DNA of 21,177 nucleotides from DASUPK01 sp036505735 (lineage in GTDB: Bacteria; Actinomycetota; Thermoleophilia; Solirubrobacterales; 70-9). Both the position numbers and the translations under genes were made by a program. The notes beneath the pieces are model-generated. The model did no database searches. It was not told the origin of the DNA and saw nothing but the letters and a program-made list of their open reading frames with translations. Every line of letters begins with the position of its first letter. Position 1 is the first letter of the stretch. Positions 6,370-12,590 of this stretch are shown piece by piece. The stretch spans positions 1-21,177 of the forward strand of contig DASXSZ010000057.1 of assembly GCA_036505735.1 (NCBI GenBank). Reading direction: 5' to 3'.

Positions 6370-7116
6370 GAGCCCCTCCGCCTGATCCGCCACTCGTTCC
6401 CCGACCAGCCCGAGCTGAGCACCGCGGTGTCGCGGACGATCCTGCAGCGCGTGGCGGCCGAAGAGCTACCCCCCACCGTCCGCATCCATCGGCCCGGTAA
6501 CGAGGTCGCATTCGGCAGGCAGGACCTGGCGAGCCCCCGCTACGAGGAGGCGGCCGAGGCCGCCCGCGCGGCCGGGTTCGCGGCGGTCGAGCGCCTGGCC
6601 GGCGGCCGTGCCGCCGTCTTTCACGGCGGCACGATCGCAATCGCTCGCGCGTACGCCGACCCCCAGCCTCCGAAGCGCACCTACGCCCGCTTCCAGGAAA
6701 TGGCCGACCTGATCGCCGCCGCCCTGGGCGGCCTCGGGGTGGACGCACGGGTCGGCGAGGTGCCGGGCGAGTACTGCCCGGGCGCCTACAGCGTCAACGC
6801 CCGCGGCGCCGCCAAGCTCGCCGGCGTCGGCCAGCGGATGATCCGCGGCGGCGCGCACATGGGCGGCGTGATCGTGGCGTCGGGTGGCCGCGAGGTCGCG
6901 CGCGTGCTCGAGCCGGTCTACCGCGCCCTCGAGCTGGACTGGGACCCGGCCACCTCGGGGAGCGTCTCCGACGAGCTGAGGCGGAAGGTCGACGTGGGCG
7001 AGGTCGAGGAGGCGCTGATCGCCGAGCTCGGCAAGCGCTACGAGCTCGTCGGCGCTGAGCTCGACGAGGAGACGATGCGGCTCGCGGCCGAGAGCCTGGA
7101 GGCGGCCTCCGCGTAG
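6367..7116 (+). CDS. Lipoate-protein ligase/octanoyltransferase family protein, LipL-like
   Basis: The protein has the biotin/lipoate ligase (BPL/LPL) fold: RIHRPGNEVAFGRQD (about 39-52), then RLAGGRAAVFHGGTIAIA (76-93), matching the substrate-binding RxxGG-(A)VFH motif. The segment EYCPGAYSVN (C137) followed by AAKLAGVGQR (K150) resembles Bacillus LipL, in which the Cys of the YCPG motif is the acyl-transfer nucleophile moving octanoyl from GcvH to E2 subunits. This suggests an amidotransferase rather than an ATP-dependent ligase, but that is inference from one motif. The product would serve lipoyl modification of 2-oxoacid dehydrogenases or the glycine cleavage system. No other lip or gcv gene is in the window. 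Length (249 residues) fits. The GTG start is supported by the CAGACT hexamer. Confidence 0.8.
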   Translation: MEPLRLIRHSFPDQPELSTAVSRTILQRVAAEELPPTVRIHRPGNEVAFGRQDLASPRYEEAAEAARAAGFAAVERLAGGRAAVFHGGTIAIARAYADPQPPKRTYARFQEMADLIAAALGGLGVDARVGEVPGEYCPGAYSVNARGAAKLAGVGQRMIRGGAHMGGVIVASGGREVARVLEPVYRALELDWDPATSGSVSDELRRKVDVGEVEEALIAELGKRYELVGAELDEETMRLAAESLEAASA

Positions 7117-7179
7117 GCGCCGATCGGAGTTTCGAGCGGAGGGCGTCGGGTATCGACCAAACCCGTCCTCAAAGGCTGT

Positions 7180-7185
7180 CACTAT
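7180..7185 (+). promoter_or_regulatory. Possible -10 box CACTAT for the sulfotransferase gene
   Basis: CACTAT fits the loose -10 pattern and sits in the 94-bp gap before the gene, 25 bases ahead of the GTG. Transcription from it would give a short leader that includes the G-rich Shine-Dalgarno AGAGGGGGGG (7196-7205). No convincing -35 element is present. The rest of the gap shows nothing further. Confidence 0.3.
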
Positions 7186-7210
7186 CCCTGTTCCAAGAGG
7201 GGGGGCACTT

Positions 7211-8161
7211 GTGGCCCAGGGAGTCAAACCGGATATCTCCGTGACGGAACCGGGGCGGTTGGCCTGGATCTTCGGCTCGTCACGCAGCGGCAGCACCTGG
7301 CTGCTGCGGATGCTGTCCGAGCTCGACCGGGTGATCCCGATCGACGACCCCCACATCGGCCACCACCTCGGCGTCTGGCGCCCCATCCCCCTGGCCTGGG
7401 CCACGGCCAAGGACCCGCCCAAGCTCGGCACCCTGGCCGACTACAAGCGCCAGAAGCGCGACTACCTCTTCTCGGACCGCTACCGCGACACCTGGATGCC
7501 GCAGCTACGGGAGCTGATCGCCACCCGGGTGGAGGCGCAGGCCCGCGAGGACATCACGGCCGCCGCAGGTGGGATCGAGGACCCGCTGGTCCTCGTCAAG
7601 GAGCCCGGCTCACACGCCGCCGACACGATCATGGAGCTCTTCCCCGAGTCCTCAATGATCTTCCTGCTCCGGGACGGCCGCGACGTGGTCGACTCCTGGC
7701 TGGACGCCTACCGCGACGGCACCTGGGCGACCGAGGAAGGGGCCTATCCCCTCGATGAGACCGGCCGCCCGGCGCTGATCCGCTGGCAGTCGAGCGTCTG
7801 GCTGCATCGCACCGAGGTCGTGCAGGAGACCTACGCGCGGACCGTCCCCGAGCGGCGGGTCCTGATCCGCTACGAGGAGATGCGGGAGGATCCCGCGTCG
7901 GCGCTGCAGCAGATCTGCGCGACGCTCGGCATCGAGGCGAAGCGCGACCGCCTGGAGCGGATCGCCGAGGCCAACGAGTTCTCGCGCGTGCCAAAGTCCC
8001 GTAAGGGCGCGGGCCGCGAGATCCGCCGGGCGAGCCCGGGCGGCTGGGCGAACCACATGTCGCGCGAGGAGATCCTGGCGATGCACGAGATCCTCGCCGA
8101 GAAGCTCAACGAGCTGGGATACCTGCGTCACGGGGATATCCCGAAGCGCCGGGCGGCCTAG
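7211..8161 (+). CDS. Sulfotransferase family protein (PAPS-dependent)
   Basis: Sulfotransferases move a sulfuryl group from PAPS to a hydroxyl or amine acceptor. The 5'-phosphosulfate loop is clear at residues 21-30 (FGSSRSGSTW), right after the first beta strand. The 3'-phosphate site is R154 to S162 in FLLRDGRDVVDSW. The region RYEEMREDP (near 220) and the C-terminal GGWANHMSREE also match the fold. There is no signal peptide or membrane segment, so it is probably cytoplasmic. At 316 residues it is a normal size. The acceptor is unknown, and no sulfate activation (cysND/cysC) gene is nearby. A GTG start is preceded by a G-rich Shine-Dalgarno, unlike several neighbours that seem leaderless. 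Confidence 0.87.
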   Translation: MAQGVKPDISVTEPGRLAWIFGSSRSGSTWLLRMLSELDRVIPIDDPHIGHHLGVWRPIPLAWATAKDPPKLGTLADYKRQKRDYLFSDRYRDTWMPQLRELIATRVEAQAREDITAAAGGIEDPLVLVKEPGSHAADTIMELFPESSMIFLLRDGRDVVDSWLDAYRDGTWATEEGAYPLDETGRPALIRWQSSVWLHRTEVVQETYARTVPERRVLIRYEEMREDPASALQQICATLGIEAKRDRLERIAEANEFSRVPKSRKGAGREIRRASPGGWANHMSREEILAMHEILAEKLNELGYLRHGDIPKRRAA

Positions 8162-8196
8162 CCCGATCCCGAAACTCCGCGGACGAACGCCCGTGG

Positions 8197-8212
8197 CAGA
8201 CTGCGGGCCGTG
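8197..8212 (+). promoter_or_regulatory. Leaderless-type promoter: CAGACT seven bases before GTG
   Basis: CAGACT at 8197-8202, seven bases GCGGGCC, then GTG at 8210. This is identical in hexamer, spacing and start codon to the element at 6354. No Shine-Dalgarno precedes the start. Confidence 0.42.
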
Positions 8213-8809
8213 AAGCTGCTTGCCTTCAGCGACCTTCATCGGGACCTCGATCAGGCCGGACGGCTCGTCGATCGCTCGTCGGAGGCCGACGTCGTGATCG
8301 CGGCCGGCGACTTCGCCTCGATCCACAAGGGGCTCGAGGAGATGATCGAAACGCTCAGACCGATCTCGGCGCCGACCATCGTGGTGCCGGGGAACAACGA
8401 GACCGAGGACGCGCTGCGCGCCGCCTGCGATGGCTGGGAGGCGGCCACCGTCCTGCACGGCCAGGGCACCGAGATCGATGGGACGCAGTTCTTCGGCCTC
8501 GGCGCGGGCGTCCCGATCACACCTTGGGATTGGAGCTTCGACCTCGACGAGCAGCAGGCGAGCGAGCGTCTGGCCGGCTGCCCGGACGGGGCCGTGCTCG
8601 TCGTCCACTCCCCTCCGAAGGGGCACTGCGACCAGTCGAGTGCGGGCGATCACCTGGGCAGCGAGGCGATCCTCGAGGCGATCGAGTCGAAACAGCCGAG
8701 GCTCGCCGTCTGCGGGCACATCCACGAGTCCTGGGGCGCGGAGAGCGAGGTCGGCCCGACACCCGTGATCAACCTGGGGCCGAGTGGCCGCCTGATCGAC
8801 CTGAACTAG
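8210..8809 (+). CDS. Calcineurin-like metallophosphoesterase
   Basis: A compact 199-residue phosphoesterase with the dimetal motifs in order: D8/H10 (FSDLH), D34 (AAGDF), N62 within GNNE (61-64), H in VVHSPPKGH (about 153) and GHIH near residue 170. The usual GNHD/E is GNNE here, so the residue that normally helps protonate the leaving group (His) is Asn, as in a subset of YfcE-like enzymes. It lacks a signal peptide and should be cytoplasmic. Substrate is unknown (phosphodiesters or nucleotides are typical). The GTG start is supported by the -10-like hexamer. The next gene starts ten bases after its stop. Confidence 0.87.
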   Translation: MKLLAFSDLHRDLDQAGRLVDRSSEADVVIAAGDFASIHKGLEEMIETLRPISAPTIVVPGNNETEDALRAACDGWEAATVLHGQGTEIDGTQFFGLGAGVPITPWDWSFDLDEQQASERLAGCPDGAVLVVHSPPKGHCDQSSAGDHLGSEAILEAIESKQPRLAVCGHIHESWGAESEVGPTPVINLGPSGRLIDLN

Positions 8810-8822
8810 AGTTGCGCCCGTG
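8807..8822 (+). promoter_or_regulatory. Leaderless-type promoter TAGAGT overlapping the upstream stop codon
   Basis: TAGAGT (8807-8812) uses the TAG stop codon of the metallophosphoesterase gene as its first three bases. Seven bases (TGCGCCC) then separate it from the GTG at 8820. No Shine-Dalgarno is present. The gene may thus have its own promoter despite an operon-like 10-base gap. Confidence 0.45.
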
Positions 8823-9506
8823 ACCGACTGGAACGATCCGCCCCGCAGCCGCGACGAGTGGCGGGTGGAGGTCGCCCTCGACAAGGAGCAGCACGGCGAG
8901 TCGCTCGGTGAACGCCTGCACGAGCTGCAGCTCGACAACGAGGCCCGCAAGCGGCTCGGCGGCAGCGTGATGGTGACCCGCGATGGCCGCTTCCTCTTCC
9001 TCTATGCCTGGCACGAGGAGAGCGCCCAGGAGGCCGAGCGCGTGGTCAAGGACATCATGGACCACGAGAAGCTGATCGGCCAGGTGCGGCTGATGCGCTG
9101 GCACCCGGTGGCCGAGGAGTGGAAGGACGCCGATGAAGAGCTCCCCGAGGCGGAGGCCGCGCTGGCCGAGGAGATGCGCGAGCACGAGGAGGAGGGATCC
9201 CGGGAGGCCCAGCGTTACGGCGAATACCCGTGGGAGGTCGTGATCGACCTCCCCCACATCAGGGACGGCCACGCGCTCGCCAAGAAGCTCCGTGACGAGG
9301 GGCTTCCCGTGAAGCGGCACTTCACCTACCTGCTGGTCGGCGCCACCACCGAGGAGAGCGCGGTCGAGCTCGGCAAGCGCCTGGAGGGCGAGATCCCGGA
9401 GGGCACTCGCGTGGGGGTGCGCGGGAATCCCCGTGACATGCCCAACCCCACGTTCGTGAACCTGAGCGCCTTCAAGCCCGGGTTCCTGCGGGACCTCGGC
9501 CTGTAG
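8820..9506 (+). CDS. Uncharacterised protein with an internal duplication
   Basis: I do not recognise this 228-residue protein. It seems to contain two copies of an alpha/beta unit. Copy 1 is about residues 14-82: strand WRVEVAL, helix GESLGERLHEL, strand FLFLYAWHEES, helix AQEAERVVKDIM. Copy 2 is about 138-196: strand WEVVIDL, helix DGHALAKKLRDEG, strand FTYLLVGATTEES, helix AVELGKRLEGEI. A charged Glu-rich linker (about 105-127) joins them. The strand-helix-strand-helix order and the ATTEESA/WHEESA boundary recall ferredoxin-like or SPOR-like folds, but this is only a shape argument. It is soluble with no signal peptide. It follows the metallophosphoesterase closely, so co-expression is likely. 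Confidence 0.78.
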   Translation: MTDWNDPPRSRDEWRVEVALDKEQHGESLGERLHELQLDNEARKRLGGSVMVTRDGRFLFLYAWHEESAQEAERVVKDIMDHEKLIGQVRLMRWHPVAEEWKDADEELPEAEAALAEEMREHEEEGSREAQRYGEYPWEVVIDLPHIRDGHALAKKLRDEGLPVKRHFTYLLVGATTEESAVELGKRLEGEIPEGTRVGVRGNPRDMPNPTFVNLSAFKPGFLRDLGL

Positions 9507-9511
9507 CGGCG

Positions 9512-9589
9512 GTGAACCGCGGGATCCCCCTCGCGGCTGTCGCGGAGCGCCGGAAGCCCGAGGGCGCGGACGAGCTGCTGTTCGGTTAG
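9512..9589 (+). other. Short coding-like frame in the convergent gap (25 codons), doubtful
   Basis: The 79-bp gap between the preceding gene and the convergent GGDEF gene holds a GTG-initiated frame of 25 residues ending on TAG at 9587. Its codons have the local G/C third-position bias, and the peptide ends in ADELLFG. It could be a remnant of a lost gene or chance. No Shine-Dalgarno is seen. Small hairpins such as GCGG-TGAA-CCGC (9509-9520) may help termination. Confidence 0.15.
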
Positions 9590-11088
9590 TTCCCGATGAC
9601 GCGGTCGCGACCCGCTTCCTTGGCCGCGTAGAGCGCCGTGTCGGCGCGGGCCGCAAGCGACTCCGCGCTCTCAATGCCGTCCCAGACGCAGACGCCGGCC
9701 GAGCAGGTCTGCCCCTCGGGGAGTGACTCGCGCAGGCGCTCGAGCAGCTGCTGGGCCTCGAGCAGTTCGGTGCCGGGCAGCGCCAGCGCGAACTCCTCGC
9801 CGCCGTAGCGGGCGAGAACGTCGCCGACCCTCAGGCTCTGGCTCCAGGCACCCGCCAACTGCTTGAGAAAGCGGTCGCCGGCCTGGTGGCCGTGCGCGTC
9901 GTTGTAATGCTTGAAACGATCGAGATCGAGGATCGCGACGCAGAGCGGGGCGGCCCCTCGATCGGCGCGGGCGAGCTCGCGCCCCAGCTCCTCGTCCCAG
10001 GCGCGTCTGTTGAGCAGGCCCGTGAGGTCGTCGGTCCGGGCCGCGACCTCGAGCCTCCCGAGGAGCTCGCCGCGCTCGATCGCGATCGCGGCCTCGAGGG
10101 CGAGCAGCCTGACCGCCCGCCGGGTCTCACCGCCGAGTTGCTCGAGCCCCTCTCGCCAGTAGACGGCGAGCACGCCGACCGCGGTCGCCTGGTCCCGGAG
10201 CACCGGCTGCCAGAGCGCCGCACCCGCCTCGAAGCTCGGGGTCAGCTCCTGGGCCGGGTTCGCCTCCCGCATCGGGGAGAAGCGCGCCTCCGCCGAGGTG
10301 AAGGCCTGGATCGCCCCTGAGCCCGCGGTGACGAAGGGCAGCGAGACTCCGTCGGCCTGGACGCCCGCGACGGCGGTCGCCCGCAGGGAGTCGCCCGAGG
10401 CGCTCGGCCGCCAAAGCACGGCGGCCGAGGCGTGCGCCGTCCGCACCGCGGCGGAGCAGATCGCCCAGCCCACGGCCCGTGGGTCGCTCTGCGTGGCGAG
10501 CTGCCTCGCGACCTCGCCGACCGCCTCGAGGTTGGCGGCCCGCCTGGCCGAGGCGATCGTTTCCCGCCTCAGCCGACTGGCCAGTGCGTCTACGAGCAGC
10601 CCGGCAACCAGGATGCTCCCGATGGTGACGACCCAGCGCGCCACCGGCGTCGGCCCGGAGAGCTCGTTCAGCAGCCAGCCGTATGCGATCCCGACCGCGG
10701 CCATCTGCAGGGTGCCCCAGCGCCGACCGAAGAAGAAAAACGCGTAGACGCCGATCCAGAGGTACCAGACGGTGTAGTAGCCGCTCGGGTCGTGGCCGTA
10801 GTAGACGGCCCTGGTGACGATCGCCGTACCGGCGAGGACGACGACCTGGAGCGACCACTCCGTCATCCGGTTTCGCAGCGGCACGAGCGCGGCGCCCACG
10901 GCGGCGGCGAGGACGACGTTGCTCCAGAGCGCCGGCGAGTCGTACTCGCTCGGGTGCGGCAGGATCAGGGAGAGCGCCCCGATCGTCGCCCCGGCGAGGA
11001 AGAGCCCTCCCAGGACGGTGGCCATGGTGCGAGTCTCGTATTCGCGGCCGGCCACTCCTGTGGGCTGACCCGGTTCGCTGGCGGTCAC
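9586..11088 (-). CDS. Membrane-bound GGDEF diguanylate cyclase with GAF-like sensor
   Basis: Makes the second messenger cyclic di-GMP from two GTP. Residues 22-170 carry about five or six hydrophobic segments, a membrane sensor. About 185-340 look like a GAF domain (ARQLATQSDPRAVGWAICSAA, then VLWRPSA, then WQPVLRDQATAVGVLAVYW). The C-terminal ~150 residues are a GGDEF domain: LTGLLNRRAWDEEL, then AILDLDRFKHYND, then the active-site GGEEF at 429-433. The product-inhibition site RxxD (RVGD, 420-423) lies five residues before GGEEF, so feedback inhibition is expected. No EAL domain is present. The GTG start at 11088 has GATCCT seven bases upstream, a weak -10 match with leaderless spacing, and no Shine-Dalgarno. 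It is divergent from the VOC dioxygenase gene. Confidence 0.92.
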   Translation of the reverse strand: MTASEPGQPTGVAGREYETRTMATVLGGLFLAGATIGALSLILPHPSEYDSPALWSNVVLAAAVGAALVPLRNRMTEWSLQVVVLAGTAIVTRAVYYGHDPSGYYTVWYLWIGVYAFFFFGRRWGTLQMAAVGIAYGWLLNELSGPTPVARWVVTIGSILVAGLLVDALASRLRRETIASARRAANLEAVGEVARQLATQSDPRAVGWAICSAAVRTAHASAAVLWRPSASGDSLRATAVAGVQADGVSLPFVTAGSGAIQAFTSAEARFSPMREANPAQELTPSFEAGAALWQPVLRDQATAVGVLAVYWREGLEQLGGETRRAVRLLALEAAIAIERGELLGRLEVAARTDDLTGLLNRRAWDEELGRELARADRGAAPLCVAILDLDRFKHYNDAHGHQAGDRFLKQLAGAWSQSLRVGDVLARYGGEEFALALPGTELLEAQQLLERLRESLPEGQTCSAGVCVWDGIESAESLAARADTALYAAKEAGRDRVIGN

Positions 11089-11130
11089 GGCGGTCAGGAT
11101 CCCATGCGGTGGCTCTATCGTCAGTCGACG

Positions 11131-12000
11131 ATGGCGGAGAACGGCTCAATCGATCCCGGCACCTCGATGGGTGCGGTGCGCCTGGCCGTCGCCGACCTCG
11201 ATCTGGTTCGCGACTTCTACCGGGATGCGATCGGGCTGCGGGAGCGCGAGCGAGACGATGGGATCGTCCGAATGGGGGCGGGCGATGGAGACGAGGCGCT
11301 GGTCGAGCTGGCAGGCGAGCCGGACGCCCCGCCGCGCCCGCACCGCACCAGCGGACTCTTCCACCTGGCGATCCTCGTTCCGAGCCGCGCCGACCTGGCC
11401 CGGGCGCTGCAGCGAGTCGCCGAGGCCGGCTGGCGGCTGAGCGGCGCCTCCGACCACCTGGTCAGCGAGGCGCTCTACCTGAGCGACCCCGAGGGCAACG
11501 GGATCGAGCTTTACCGGGATCGGCCCCGCGAGGAGTGGCCGGTCCGCGACGGTCAGTTGCAGATGGACACGCTCCCGCTCGATCTGGACGGCGTGCTCTC
11601 GGAGCTTCGCCGCGAGGACGCCACCGCGGGGATGCCGGATGGCACGCGGATGGGGCACGTCCATCTCAACGTCGGCGATCTGCGCGCGGCGGAGTCCTTC
11701 TATTCCGGTGCGCTCGGCTTCGACGTCACCGTCCGCGGCTACCCCGGCGCACTATTCGTGTCGGCAGGCGGTTACCACCATCACGTCGGACTCAATACCT
11801 GGGAGGGCGAGGGCGCCCCTCCTCCGCCCGAGGGCACCCGCGGCCTCCGCCGGTTCGAGATCGTCCTACCGGGCCCGGACCAGCTCACCGCCGAGGACGA
11901 CCGCCTCCGTGAGGCGGGCTTCGAGCCGGCGCGGGAGAACGGGGAGGTCAGGGTCACCGACCCGTCGGGCAACCAGGTGGTCCTCACGGCCGTCCGCTAG
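11131..12000 (+). CDS. Two-domain VOC protein, CatE-like (catechol 2,3-dioxygenase type)
   Basis: Two vicinal-oxygen-chelate modules: residues about 12-130 (GAVRLAVADLDLVRDFY through GIELYRDRP) and about 173-288 (MGHVHLNVGDLRAAESFY through GNQVVLTAV). Candidate metal ligands in the first half are H78 and E126. In the second half HVHLNV (H176, H178) and YHHHVGLNTW (H216-H218) closely resemble Bacillus CatE-type extradiol dioxygenases, which open catechol rings with Fe(II). A glyoxalase-like or other VOC reaction is possible, since nothing nearby is from an aromatic pathway. ATG at 11131 is preferred: the VOC fold starts just after, and TATCGT lies nine bases upstream. ATG at 11104 is an alternative. 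The frame stays open far upstream, antisense to the cyclase gene, which is not coding. Confidence 0.85.
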   Translation: MAENGSIDPGTSMGAVRLAVADLDLVRDFYRDAIGLRERERDDGIVRMGAGDGDEALVELAGEPDAPPRPHRTSGLFHLAILVPSRADLARALQRVAEAGWRLSGASDHLVSEALYLSDPEGNGIELYRDRPREEWPVRDGQLQMDTLPLDLDGVLSELRREDATAGMPDGTRMGHVHLNVGDLRAAESFYSGALGFDVTVRGYPGALFVSAGGYHHHVGLNTWEGEGAPPPPEGTRGLRRFEIVLPGPDQLTAEDDRLREAGFEPARENGEVRVTDPSGNQVVLTAVR

Positions 12001-12012
12001 CCGTCGGGCCGA

Positions 12013-12414
12013 CTAGGTCCGCTGCCCGACCTCGATCAGGTGGCCGTCGGGGTCACGCATGTAGCAGCGAATCTCGGTCGCATGCTGCTTCGGCTCGGTG
12101 AGGAACTCGGCGCCCTTCGAGCTCCACTCCTCGTAGCAGGCCTGGATATCGGCGACGCGGATGTTGAGGAAGGCGCTCGTCCGGTTCGGGTCTGGGGGCG
12201 TCTCCAGCACGACGTCGGGCTTGTCGTCGGTCGGTCCGCCGCCGACGTTGATGATCACCCAGCTGTTGGCGAGCTGGACGATCGTCGGCTCGCCCTCCAT
12301 CACGACCTCACCGCCGAGCACGTCGGAGTAGAAGGCGGCCGACCGCGGGACGTCGGCGCTGACGATGAAGTGGGTGAGGACGAATCCCTCGTTCGGGGCA
12401 GGAGCCTCCGCCAC
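12013..12414 (-). CDS. Small VOC/glyoxalase-superfamily protein
   Basis: A single VOC module of 133 residues: THFIVSADVPRSAAFYSDVLGG at the front, FLNIRVADIQACYEEWSSKGAEF in the middle and YMRDPDGHLIEVGQ at the end. H15 in the first strand and the late Glu of HLIEVG are the usual metal ligands, so it may be a metal-dependent lyase, dioxygenase or resistance protein. The substrate is not readable. It ends convergently, 12 bases from the CatE-like gene, and is divergent from the glutamine synthetase gene. The GTG start is supported by TAAGGT seven bases upstream, with no Shine-Dalgarno. Confidence 0.85.
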   Translation of the reverse strand: MAEAPAPNEGFVLTHFIVSADVPRSAAFYSDVLGGEVVMEGEPTIVQLANSWVIINVGGGPTDDKPDVVLETPPDPNRTSAFLNIRVADIQACYEEWSSKGAEFLTEPKQHATEIRCYMRDPDGHLIEVGQRT

Positions 12415-12427
12415 CTAGGGGACCTTA
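12412..12427 (-). promoter_or_regulatory. Leaderless-type promoter TAAGGT seven bases before GTG
   Basis: On the minus strand, TAAGGT (12427-12422) fits TANNNT and is followed by seven bases (CCCCTAG) and the GTG at 12414. No Shine-Dalgarno lies between. The overlapping TATAAG is an alternative -10 reading two bases further upstream. Confidence 0.48.
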
Positions 12428-12483
12428 TAGACCGCTCCGACCGGGTGGCGAAACGAGTTTGCGGATTTTTATACGCCCGGACA

Positions 12484-12579
12484 ATGCCGCCCCCGGGCAT
12501 AGGCGTCTAATCTCCGCGCGTCGTTTCGTGTGAATCCACGTCGGCGCGCCCGTAGGGCGCGCTGAGTCCTGTGAGGAGG
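12484..12579 (+). promoter_or_regulatory. Promoter and structured leader of the glutamine synthetase gene
   Basis: TAATCT (12508-12513) or the overlapping TCTAAT is the best -10 box, giving a leader of about 70 nt. Just upstream, ATGCC-N7-GGCAT (12484-12500) is an inverted repeat that could be an operator. Inside the leader, GCGCGCCC-GTA-GGGCGCGC (12544-12562) forms a perfect 8-bp hairpin. The Shine-Dalgarno AGGAGG (12574-12579) sits eleven bases before ATG, further than usual. No known glutamine-riboswitch consensus was recognised. Unlike its divergent neighbour, this gene is clearly leadered. Confidence 0.45.
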
Positions 12580-12590
12580 CTGCCCCGAAG

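Noticed and set aside
10432..11130. Upstream extension of the CatE-like frame by ~230 codons
   Set aside because: It overlaps the GGDEF gene antisense and has no domain content. The VOC fold starts just after ATG 11131.
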